Part shown: one piece after another, positions 1-7,253 of the stretch
How the letters are laid out: the number at the start of each line of letters is the position of its first letter
Numbering within the stretch: position 1 is the stretch's first letter
DNA from: Bog-756 sp963699085
GTDB taxonomy: Bacteria > Actinomycetota > Acidimicrobiia > Acidimicrobiales > RAAP-2
Reading direction: 5' to 3'
Assembly: GCA_963699085.1 (NCBI GenBank)
Contig: CAVOTH010000004.1
Span: forward strand, 1,736,001-1,800,000
Length of the DNA stretch: 64,000 bases
Position numbers and translations under genes: made by a program
Notes under the pieces: model-generated
What the model was told of the DNA's origin: nothing
The model's database searches: none
What the model saw: only the letters and a program-made list of their open reading frames with translations

Positions 1-1502
1 TTAAATACAACGGATCAAGCTGGAGCGAAATTGCTACCGGGACGTCCGCCGTGCTTTGGAGCGTGTCCTGCCCAACGACTACATTCTGTATGGCAGTCGG
101 CTACCACGGCGTGACCCTTTCGTTCAACGGAACAAGTTGGTCGTCTCCTACCACTGTCGGTGGTCTCAACTATCTGTACAGTGTCTCGTGCGCCTCACCG
201 ACGTTGTGCCAAGCTGCAGACGGATCAGGGGCGGTAGTCAGCTTCAACGGAGCAAATTGGACGACACCGAATCAGATCGCCAGCTCGACTAGTGACCTGA
301 ACTCGGTTTCGTGCCCGACGGTCGCATTCTGCGTGTCCATCGGTACCGGCGGCGCCGACATCGTCGAAATACTCAAGCCCTCGGTACAGACATCGCAGTT
401 CATCTGGCAGGGAAGCGGTTCGAACCAGCAGATCCTCTCCGATGGTCTTAACGACTACATCTACGGTCCGACGGGTGAGCCAGTCGAGCAGGTAGACCTA
501 ACGACTGGCGCCGCCAGCAACAATCCGACGTATATGACGTACACGCCGTCGGATTCTTCATGGCTCCTGACCAATGAGTCAGGGAACGAAGTTACCTTCT
601 ACCGGTATGACGCATTTGGCAATCTCGCCTTGGGCACACCAGGCTCGGCATTCGGGTATGCCGGACAATACACCGACGTCTCGACCGGAATGGTCAATGA
701 TCGGGCTCGATTCTACGAACCTCAGACAGGCGAGTTCACGACGAGAGACCCGGACTTTAGCCAGACGGACGAGGCATACACGTATGCCGGCGACGATCCG
801 GTGAACGAGACAGACCCGTCGGGATTGTGCTCTACGTCAAGCTGCGGCAACCCCGTGCAGCCGGCAACAACGTCTTCCAGCGCTCCGTGCCCACAGGGTG
901 GACAAACTCAAGGTGCGGTGCTCCTTAGTAGCACCAGTAACAGAATTAATTTCGAACCAGAATATGTCATTGCCACTTCATTTGGTTTTGGGTCTACCTT
1001 CTATGCACCGCCTGCTGGCTACGATTTGCCTTGTACAAGCGGAGCTGTGACTTACGCAGCAGCAAAATCAGGAAATTATTGCCTCTGGGTTGCGGATTCA
1101 CTCGTGCGACTTCAGGGTACCGATCTCCCTGATGCTTCAAAGCTCGCCGTCGGTGTGATGTATGTGTGCGATGTAATTTACGGCGGCCAATTTGGATCGC
1201 TAAACGGTTGCGCGCAAGCCCTGTGGGATGGGGACCTGGGGAGCGACTCGCTTGAAAATGGCTTTGACGGGTCCAGTACCGACAACAACATCAATTATGT
1301 TTTTGATATAGATGATGTTGAACAGGATGAATCCCCCTCATGGCTCTATTGTCTTGTGGGAACCATTGGCCCGAGCATATTGGGATATCCAGATGTAGCA
1401 CCAGCTGATGTGGCCGAACTATTAGGTGCAAAAACGTTGTCCACCATTCTTGGTGATTACGATAAATTAGAATCAGCCAAGGACGCAGCTCAGTGTCTGT
1501 AA
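1..1502 (+). CDS. RHS-repeat surface protein with variable C-terminal domain (5' partial)
   Basis: The reading frame is open from base 3, so the N-terminus lies outside the window. The first roughly 100 visible residues are three copies of a repeat of about 40 residues (pattern SVSC, then FC or LC, AVG-like, FNG and W). An RHS core follows, with YGPTGEP, FYRYDAFGN, FGYAGQYTD, RARFYEP and TTRDP, closing with the hallmark TDPSG near base 820. RHS cores form shells around a C-terminal domain that is often a toxin. The last 225 or so residues (824-1502) match no family I know. They hold several cysteines and are encoded by noticeably A+T-richer DNA than the rest of the window. The next gene overlaps the stop codon. 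The RHS assignment is firm; a toxin role for the tail is inference. Confidence 0.8.
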   Translation, partial: KYNGSSWSEIATGTSAVLWSVSCPTTTFCMAVGYHGVTLSFNGTSWSSPTTVGGLNYLYSVSCASPTLCQAADGSGAVVSFNGANWTTPNQIASSTSDLNSVSCPTVAFCVSIGTGGADIVEILKPSVQTSQFIWQGSGSNQQILSDGLNDYIYGPTGEPVEQVDLTTGAASNNPTYMTYTPSDSSWLLTNESGNEVTFYRYDAFGNLALGTPGSAFGYAGQYTDVSTGMVNDRARFYEPQTGEFTTRDPDFSQTDEAYTYAGDDPVNETDPSGLCSTSSCGNPVQPATTSSSAPCPQGGQTQGAVLLSSTSNRINFEPEYVIATSFGFGSTFYAPPAGYDLPCTSGAVTYAAAKSGNYCLWVADSLVRLQGTDLPDASKLAVGVMYVCDVIYGGQFGSLNGCAQALWDGDLGSDSLENGFDGSSTDNNINYVFDIDDVEQDESPSWLYCLVGTIGPSILGYPDVAPADVAELLGAKTLSTILGDYDKLESAKDAAQCL

Positions 1503-2002
1503 GAAGATTCGCTGCTACTTTCATCATCTGCATTGCTTTAGCTGGGTGTGGCTCGTCTCAGCCTTCGATGCCGGCTCAGCTTTCGATGCCATTGCTGCAT
1601 GGGGAGAACGGATATCTGTTGACTGGTGCTCAGATCGTGGCTTGGCTGCAGCTCGCAGACGACGGGGGACACATTTCTGGGAGAGAGACAGTCGTATCTT
1701 GCCGATTGACGAAAGCACAGTGCGCGAGTCCAACTACTGGGGTCGTCGATATAACTGGATCTGCGACGAATGCGAATATATCTGTCACCCTGAGGGATGC
1801 ATCTAACCCTTCAGACCTCCCTAGTTCGCAGGAGTTCAAGGAGTCATCGAGTGGATTGGATCTAATCGTCAGAGGCTTTCCGCCCGCTGTGTACTACCGA
1901 GCATCGATAACTCAATATGAGAAAGCTCTGTCGGCCGCCAAGTTGATGTGGGCTAAAGGTGAATTTCCGACGGCATCGCTTGCCAAGGGTATAGCCGGAT
2001 AG
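1493..2002 (+). CDS. small lipoprotein, possible immunity partner of the RHS C-terminus
   Basis: This 169-residue protein starts at a GTG that overlaps the RHS gene by 10 bases, which suggests translational coupling. The N-terminus has two arginines, a hydrophobic stretch and a lipobox (LAGC, with Cys about residue 19), followed by GSS, so it should be exported and lipid-anchored. The rest is soluble-looking with two more cysteines (VSCRLTKAQC), and I recognise no domain. Its DNA is A+T-richer than the downstream chromosome, like the RHS tail. Small genes directly behind RHS C-termini are often immunity proteins. The overlap and shared composition fit that role, but nothing in the protein itself proves it. 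It could simply be an accessory lipoprotein. Confidence 0.65.
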   Translation: MSVRRFAATFIICIALAGCGSSQPSMPAQLSMPLLHGENGYLLTGAQIVAWLQLADDGGHISGRETVVSCRLTKAQCASPTTGVVDITGSATNANISVTLRDASNPSDLPSSQEFKESSSGLDLIVRGFPPAVYYRASITQYEKALSAAKLMWAKGEFPTASLAKGIAG

Positions 2003-2203
2003 CGAAAAAATGGCATGGAGACCGGCGACAGCCGGTTGATTTCGAGGGACTTCACGGGTGAGAAGAACGGATGCGAACCGGGACTTTCATTAACGGCCTC
2101 GGGCAACTCGGTGATCACCGAACAGGAGTTGGCCATAAATTTCGAACGGATCTAGCCGGATCGAAGGATCCTTGACGAAGCGTCTCGGCCCTGGCACCAT
2201 GGA

Positions 2204-2245
2204 ATGAGTATGACGTTTACGACCTCGGAACTCCTTCTTACCTGA
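2204..2245 (+). CDS. leuL: leucine leader peptide of leuA
   Basis: A 13-codon ORF reads MSMTFTTSELLLT; a second ATG lies two codons in. Three consecutive leucine codons (CTC CTT CTT, 2231-2239) sit just before the stop codon. The stop is one base from the first of two hairpins, the second being an intrinsic terminator. This is the arrangement of a ribosome-mediated attenuator and is established for leuA leaders in Actinobacteria. I see no strong Shine-Dalgarno sequence before the start codon. Confidence 0.75.
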   Translation: MSMTFTTSELLLT

Positions 2246-2246
2246 C

Positions 2247-2270
2247 GGCGAACGCCCCATCGCGTTCGCC
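2247..2270 (+). promoter_or_regulatory. first stem of the leuA attenuator
   Basis: A perfect 8-bp stem (GGCGAACG at 2247-2254 with CGTTCGCC at 2263-2270, 8-base loop) begins one base after the leader-peptide stop. It would be disrupted by a ribosome at the leucine codons or the stop. It is probably the pause or regulatory stem. I could not identify an antiterminator pairing by eye. Confidence 0.6.
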
Positions 2271-2274
2271 CGCA

Positions 2275-2305
2275 ACCTCCCGTGCCTCTGGCCGGGGGGT
2301 TTTTT
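2275..2305 (+). terminator. intrinsic terminator in the leuA leader
   Basis: The outer stem ACCTCCCG (2275-2282) pairs with CGGGGGGT (2293-2300) through one T-G wobble. An inner GCC/GGC pair has a TCT loop and one bulged T. A run of six T residues (2300-2305) follows. It lies 100 bases before the leuA start and has no other obvious purpose than attenuation. Confidence 0.8.
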
Positions 2306-2404
2306 GTTTCCCGAACGCAGGACCGGCGCCACCGTCTCGGACGATCCGAGGCCATTCCATCCGACACCAGCACCACCTCACACCCGAAACAAAGGGAGCA
2401 CCCG

Positions 2405-4147
2405 ATGAGCGAGCACCAGCACACATCCACCGACGGCAACCCGGCACCCCGCCTGGCCATGCCGTGTGACGTGTCCCCGATGCCCTTCCACCTCTACCGG
2501 CCCTACGTTCCCCTGGTGCTCACCGACCGGACCTGGCCGAACCGGTCCACGACCGTGGCGCCCCAGTGGGCCAGCGTCGACCTGCGCGACGGCAACCAGG
2601 CCCTGGTGGACCCCATGGACTCCGAACGCAAACTGCGCCTGTTCCGGACGCTGGTCGATATCGGGTTCAAGGAGATCGAAGTCGGATTTCCCTCCGCCTC
2701 GCAGACCGACTACGACTTCCAACGCGAACTCATCGAAGGCGACCTGATCCCCGATGACGTGACCATCCAGGTGCTGGTCCAGTGCCGAGAGGAGCTGATC
2801 GAGCGGACCTTCGAGTCGCTGCGGGGTGCCAAGCGGGCCATCGTCCACTTCTACAACTCGACCTCGACGCTGCAGCGCCGGGTGGTCTTCGGGCTCGACC
2901 GGCAGGGCATCATCGACATCGCCGTCAACGCCGCCCAGCTGTGCAAGAAGTTCGAGTCCACGCTGCCCGACACCGACATTCGCTACGAGTACTCGCCGGA
3001 GAGCTTCACCGGGACCGAGCCGGACTTCGCCGTCGAGATCTGTGAGGCGGTCATGTCGGTCCTCGAACCGACCCCCGATCGCCCGGTCATCATCAACCTG
3101 CCCAACACCGTCGAGATGTACGGCCCCCAGGTCTACGCCGATGTCATCGAGTGGTTCGGCCGCACGGTGGCCAACCGCGAGTCGATCATCCTCAGCCTCC
3201 ATCCCCACAATGACCGTGGTACAGCGGTGGCCGCTGCTGAGCTCGCCGTCCTGGCCGGCGCCGACCGGGTCGAGGGGACGTTGTTCGGCAACGGAGAGCG
3301 CACCGGCAACGTCGACGTGGTCACCCTGGCCATGAACCTCTTTTCGCAGGGAGTGGACCCGGCTCTCGACTTCGGTGACATCGACAAGGTCCGGAGGGTG
3401 GCCGAGTTCGCCACTCGGATGCCGGTGCACCCACGGCACCCCTATGCCGGCGACCTCGTCTACACGGCCTTCTCGGGCTCCCACCAGGACGCCATCAAGA
3501 AGGGCTTTGCCGCCATCGGCGAGGACTACGAGCAGTGGGAGGTCCCCTACCTGCCGATCGATCCCAATCACACCGGGCGGACCTACGAGGCCATCATCCA
3601 GGTCAACAGTCAGTCCGGTAAGGGCGGCGTCGCCTATGTCATGGACCAGGAGCACGGCCTCGACCTCCCCCGCCGGCTCCAGGTGGAATTCTCCAAGCAG
3701 GTCCAGGCCGTCACCGAGGATTCGGGAACGGTCATCCGACCCGGCGAGATGTGGGACGTGTTCTCACGGACGTACCTCCCCGACGACGCCGGCGTCCGCA
3801 TCCTCGCCAGCGAGACGACCACCGGCGGTGGGCGCACCACGGTGACCGCCCAACTCCTGGTCGACGGCGAACCACGGACGGTGATGGGCGAGGGCAACGG
3901 TCCCATCGACGCGCTGGTCGGGGCCCTGCGGGCCGATCTCGGGGTGAGCTTCGAGGTGAAGGACTACAGCGAGCACGCCATGACCTCCGGCAGTGGTGCC
4001 TCGGCCGTCGCCTACGTCGAAGCCGAGGACGGCGACGGGGTGACCTGGTGGGGAGTGGGCATGGACTCGAGCATCCTCGATGCATCGATGGCCGCCGTGG
4101 TCAGCGCGGCCAACCGGGCCCGGGACCGCGCGTCCGGTCGCCCGTAG
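2405..4147 (+). CDS. leuA: 2-isopropylmalate synthase LeuA
   Basis: LeuA condenses acetyl-CoA with 2-oxoisovalerate, the first committed step of leucine synthesis in the cytoplasm. The ATG at 2405 follows a GGGAG ribosome-binding site and gives 580 residues, close to streptomycete LeuA. The catalytic TIM barrel shows DLRDGNQ near residue 60, HPHNDRGT near residue 266 and GNGERTGNVD near residue 296. The C-terminal 140 or so residues form the regulatory LeuA domain that binds leucine for feedback inhibition. An upstream in-frame GTG inside the leader terminator is not a plausible start. Expression is likely governed by the leader-peptide attenuator, and a hairpin follows the stop codon. Confidence 0.95.
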   Translation: MSEHQHTSTDGNPAPRLAMPCDVSPMPFHLYRPYVPLVLTDRTWPNRSTTVAPQWASVDLRDGNQALVDPMDSERKLRLFRTLVDIGFKEIEVGFPSASQTDYDFQRELIEGDLIPDDVTIQVLVQCREELIERTFESLRGAKRAIVHFYNSTSTLQRRVVFGLDRQGIIDIAVNAAQLCKKFESTLPDTDIRYEYSPESFTGTEPDFAVEICEAVMSVLEPTPDRPVIINLPNTVEMYGPQVYADVIEWFGRTVANRESIILSLHPHNDRGTAVAAAELAVLAGADRVEGTLFGNGERTGNVDVVTLAMNLFSQGVDPALDFGDIDKVRRVAEFATRMPVHPRHPYAGDLVYTAFSGSHQDAIKKGFAAIGEDYEQWEVPYLPIDPNHTGRTYEAIIQVNSQSGKGGVAYVMDQEHGLDLPRRLQVEFSKQVQAVTEDSGTVIRPGEMWDVFSRTYLPDDAGVRILASETTTGGGRTTVTAQLLVDGEPRTVMGEGNGPIDALVGALRADLGVSFEVKDYSEHAMTSGSGASAVAYVEAEDGDGVTWWGVGMDSSILDASMAAVVSAANRARDRASGRP

Positions 4148-4165
4148 GAGACGGTGACCGGGATC

Positions 4166-4193
4166 CGGCCCGGTCCTGCATCCGGACGGGCCG
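4166..4193 (+). terminator. hairpin downstream of leuA
   Basis: CGGCCC and GTCC pair with GGAC and GGGCCG, separated by one bulged G, giving a G+C-rich stem of about 10 bp. No T-run follows. It lies 19 bases after the leuA stop and probably ends the transcript. Confidence 0.5.
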
Positions 4194-4295
4194 ACATCCG
4201 CGTCCCTATCGGAGCCGCAGAGGGAACCGATACGATCGGTGATTCCGCCACGGCCACGCCCGGTCGTGCCCGGGAACGCGAATGGGGGGTCTCCG

Positions 4296-5075
4296 TTGTC
4301 CACATCGTCGAAGGACCCGGTGGCGCGCCTCGTGTCGGCATGGCGGGAGTACGGGAAGCACGACGCCATCGTCCGCCGGGACGACGTCATCCGGGCCCAC
4401 CTCGCCGGGCTCCCGGCCGACGCCCTGGTGGTCAACGTGGGCTGCGGCGTGGTCCGCCGCTTCGAGTCCGACTGCACCTCGCGCTACCTGGCCACCGACC
4501 TGCGGGTTCTCGACAACGTCGACTTCTCGTCGGACGCCACGCGGCTCCCGCTGGCCGACGACTCGGTCGACACCCTCATCACTCTGGAGATGCTCGAGCA
4601 CGTCCCCGACCCCCGGTCGGTGTTGATGGAGCTGGCCCGGATCCTGAAGCCGGGCGGCACCCTCTTCCTATCGGTCCCCTCGGCCGTACCCCGCCACGAC
4701 CACCACGATTACTGGCGATTCACCGCCCAGGGCCTCGAGCAGATGTGCGCCCCGGCGTTCGCCGGCGGCGAGGTGCGGGTGTTCGGCGGCACGTTCGAGA
4801 CGCTGGGCTACCTGACCGCCTATTACATTTCGCTGCTGCTGCACGTCATGAAAGTGCCGGGGAAGACCTTCCGTCAGTTCTTCCCCACGGTCGGCCACGC
4901 CATCGACCGGCGGGCCGGGTGGACGACCTCCACCTCCGCCCTGCACACCTTGGCTTTCGACCTGCTGTTCGTCGGCACCGGTGGGGCGGGGACCCCCGAG
5001 GTGACGGTCCCGGTGGCGGCAGCCGGGCCCACCGACCTGACCGAGGAGTGGGCACCGGTCCCCAACGACACGTAG
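4296..5075 (+). CDS. class I SAM-dependent methyltransferase
   Basis: The protein has the Methyltransf_11 pattern: VVNVGCGV (motif I), ATDLRVLDNVDF, an acidic strand ending in DTLITLEMLEHVPDP, and LKPGGTLFLSVPS. A segment with HDHHDYWRF follows. SAM-binding methylation is therefore likely, but the substrate is not visible. I prefer the TTG at 4296, which is preceded by a G-rich stretch, because the in-frame GTG at 4239 adds 19 residues of no recognisable fold. The C-terminal part has a hydrophobic patch (TAYYISLLLHV) that resembles glycan- or lipid-modifying members. The gene converges on the MerR gene. Confidence 0.8.
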   Translation: MSTSSKDPVARLVSAWREYGKHDAIVRRDDVIRAHLAGLPADALVVNVGCGVVRRFESDCTSRYLATDLRVLDNVDFSSDATRLPLADDSVDTLITLEMLEHVPDPRSVLMELARILKPGGTLFLSVPSAVPRHDHHDYWRFTAQGLEQMCAPAFAGGEVRVFGGTFETLGYLTAYYISLLLHVMKVPGKTFRQFFPTVGHAIDRRAGWTTSTSALHTLAFDLLFVGTGGAGTPEVTVPVAAAGPTDLTEEWAPVPNDT

Positions 5076-5105
5076 TGAACGGCACACACCGTGGTGACTT
5101 CCGGC

Positions 5106-5975
5106 TCAGGCAAACGGCACGGCGAAGTCGCAGTAGGGGGCGCTCGTCTCCGTGACGGGCTCGCTCGCCAAGTAGGTAATTCGCATACCCAGATCCTCGG
5201 GCTTGAGGGTGAGATCCTCGGGATCGATGCCGTGGTCGGCCGCCCAGGCCTGCAATGTCTCCGACACGAGTTGCCACTGGATCGCCGGGTTGCCTCCGGG
5301 ACCGGGAGGAATCGCGTCGTTCGGTAGCGCGACATACGCCTCGCGATGTGCGGGTTCGGTCCGCAAGCTCAACTCCGGGTAATGCGATGCCAGTGCTTTC
5401 GCGTCCGACTCGGGGATCGGCTTGCACCATTCCACCGGACCGTCGCTGTCTGCGCTCACCTCACCCCAGTAGATGGAGTACATCGCACCTTCCCGCCCCT
5501 CCATCTTGGGGAGTGGTCGCTCACGCAGGATGGCGACGAACTCCTTGCCGAGCGACCACGCGCCCTGTTCGTCGACATTGCGCTTCAAGCAGAGCACGCT
5601 CCGCTCGGGTATCTCTCGTGTGGCGACCTCGTACATGTTGGACCTCTTTCCATTCAGGCGGTTGACGAGGTGGTCGGCGAGCTCGCGGCGGCCATCGTGT
5701 GCGGACTCGACCTCCTGCCAGTACCCCGATATCTGCACTGCGGCATCAGCCGGATCACGTCCGAGCAGTTCCTTGATGGCGGCGAGCGGCATTCCGAGCT
5801 GACGCAACATCGCAACGAGATGCGCCGCCTCGAGCTGCTCGGTGTCGTAGTAGCGATACCCGGAGGATTCATCGACACGCGCCGGAACCAGCACGCCAAG
5901 TTCGTCGTAGAGATGCAGTGCCTTGACCGACAGACGGGAACGCCTCGCGAACTCACCAATGCTGACTTCTTGCAC
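5106..5975 (-). CDS. MerR-family regulator with GyrI-like ligand-binding domain
   Basis: The N-terminal 70 residues form a MerR helix-turn-helix (IGEFARRSRLSVKALHLYDE, then GYRYYD). A helical linker and a C-terminal GyrI-like small-molecule-binding domain (SNMYEVATREIPERSVLCLKRNV onward) follow. It is 289 residues long, normal for TipA/BmrR-type activators that sense drugs or metabolites. The GTG start has a GGGAG ribosome-binding site about 10 bases upstream. A canonical MerR-type promoter with a 19-bp spacer and central dyad lies upstream on the same strand, so autoregulation is likely. The effector is unknown. Confidence 0.88.
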   Translation of the reverse strand: MQEVSIGEFARRSRLSVKALHLYDELGVLVPARVDESSGYRYYDTEQLEAAHLVAMLRQLGMPLAAIKELLGRDPADAAVQISGYWQEVESAHDGRRELADHLVNRLNGKRSNMYEVATREIPERSVLCLKRNVDEQGAWSLGKEFVAILRERPLPKMEGREGAMYSIYWGEVSADSDGPVEWCKPIPESDAKALASHYPELSLRTEPAHREAYVALPNDAIPPGPGGNPAIQWQLVSETLQAWAADHGIDPEDLTLKPEDLGMRITYLASEPVTETSAPYCDFAVPFA

Positions 5976-6019
5976 GTCTCATACTCCCTCGTCGTCGAGC
6001 CGGATGGCTCGACACACCG

Positions 6020-6050
6020 AGTGTGGGACCTCCCCCAAGGGGAGAGTCAA
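6020..6050 (-). promoter_or_regulatory. MerR-type promoter and operator
   Basis: On the minus strand a -35 TTGACT (6045-6050) and a -10 CACACT (6020-6025) are separated by 19 bp. That spacing is overlong for sigma-70 and typical of MerR-activated promoters. The spacer holds a perfect inverted repeat, CTCCCC-N3-GGGGAG (6030-6044). The promoter is 45 bases upstream of the MerR start. The rest of 5976-6291 shows no gene. Confidence 0.8.
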
Positions 6051-6291
6051 GTTCACCGGCCAGATCGGTTCAGCGAGGTCCGCTCAGCAACAGAGGTGGT
6101 TCTGCAAAGAGGCGCAGGCTCAACTTTGAGCCGAATGGCTCAGGACGACCGGGCCAGTCGGACGGCCGGAATGTCGTTACTCGCTTGGAGGGTCGGCGGC
6201 CCATCCGATGCCATGCCCACGACCTGGCCAAGTCCGGCCGTTGCGCCGCTGCCCAGGATGCGAGCCGAGGACGCCACGCAGCTCGAAGTGA

Positions 6292-6690
6292 TCACGGAAC
6301 AACCGCGATCGCTTCGACGGAGAGCAGCAGTCCACGGGGCAGCACGACCACCGGCGACGATCTCGCCGGTGGGTTCGTCGGGAAAAACTCTGCATAGAGG
6401 CGATTTGCGGCCTCGCCATTGTCCAGATCAGTGAGGAAGGTGGTGGTCTTGACGACGTGTTCCAGGCCACTGCCGGCATCATCCAATATGGCTTCGAGGT
6501 TCCGAAATGCCTGTCGCCATTCGGCCTCGAATCCACCAGAAACTGCTCGAGCGGTGTCCGGGTCCACTGAGCCACTGAGGTCGATGCCGGGTTGCCCGGC
6601 AATGAACAGCAAGTTCCCGGCGCGTACGGCCTGCGAATAGTGCCCCATCGGCGGGGGCATCGAAGGTCCGCGAATCACCTCATGGTCCAT
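6292..6690 (-). CDS. RidA/YjgF-family protein
   Basis: RidA-family proteins hydrolyse reactive enamine and imine intermediates from PLP enzymes. Family features include a YSQAVRAGNLLFIAGQPG segment near the start, a central FRNLEAILDDAGSGLEHVVKTTTFLTD and a C-terminal SVEAIAVVP. The usual terminal arginine-containing PARxxVxV is present as PARSSPVVV. The ATG at 6690 gives 132 residues, the normal size, with GGAG about 12 bases upstream; a longer in-frame start at 6738 exists. The gene is divergent from a second RidA-like gene 136 bases away. The exact substrate is unknown. Confidence 0.82.
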   Translation of the reverse strand: MDHEVIRGPSMPPPMGHYSQAVRAGNLLFIAGQPGIDLSGSVDPDTARAVSGGFEAEWRQAFRNLEAILDDAGSGLEHVVKTTTFLTDLDNGEAANRLYAEFFPTNPPARSSPVVVLPRGLLLSVEAIAVVP

Positions 6691-6826
6691 GGATTCGTAC
6701 ATCTCCGCAGGATGCCCCAATCCTCCTCCGCTGTCCATATCCGCCTGGCAAGTCGGTGCGATCCCTCGATTTCCACACCGCAGATGGCTAAGTTGCCTGC
6801 GGGCTTCGACGGTGGAAGGAGCATTG

Positions 6827-7252
6827 ATGCGCAGTGGCGTGGTGCCGGAGCATTGGACGGATTTCTACGAGTCGACTCACATCCCTGCGGCGGTGCGGAA
6901 TGGTGATCGGCTCTACGTGACAGGACACACCGGCGAAGAGGCAGACGGGAGCTTTTCAGCCGACCCTGAGACGCAGATCCGCCAAACCTTTCGTCTCATC
7001 GGAGCCACGCTGTCAGAAGCCGGTGCGAGTTGGGCCGACGTCGTGGAGCTCAGCTCGTACCACGTTGGACTTCGGGCTCAGGCCGACATCCTCATCGGCG
7101 TCGCCGGTGAGTTCCTCAGCGATCCTTATCCGGCCTGGACCGCAGTCGGTGTCACCGAGTTGTTCGACGAAGAAGCTGTGGTCGAGATCAGCTGCGTTGC
7201 CGAGGTGCAACAGGAGTCGCCGCGGAGATTGGAGATGGGCGGGGCGCTTTGA
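6827..7252 (+). CDS. RidA/YjgF-family protein, second copy
   Basis: This 141-residue protein has the RidA fold signature: AAVRNGDRLYVTGHTG, then QTFRLIGATLSEAGASWADVVELSSYHV, then YPAWTAVGVTELF and VEISCVAEV. The ATG at 6827 has a GGAAGGA site six bases upstream, so longer in-frame starts are unlikely. The equivalent of the usual catalytic arginine (PAR) reads YPAW, as in the Rid subfamilies without deaminase activity. It therefore probably has a different role from the divergent neighbour. Its stop lies one base from the end of the convergent repeat-protein gene. Confidence 0.8.
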   Translation: MRSGVVPEHWTDFYESTHIPAAVRNGDRLYVTGHTGEEADGSFSADPETQIRQTFRLIGATLSEAGASWADVVELSSYHVGLRAQADILIGVAGEFLSDPYPAWTAVGVTELFDEEAVVEISCVAEVQQESPRRLEMGGAL

Positions 7253-7253
7253 C

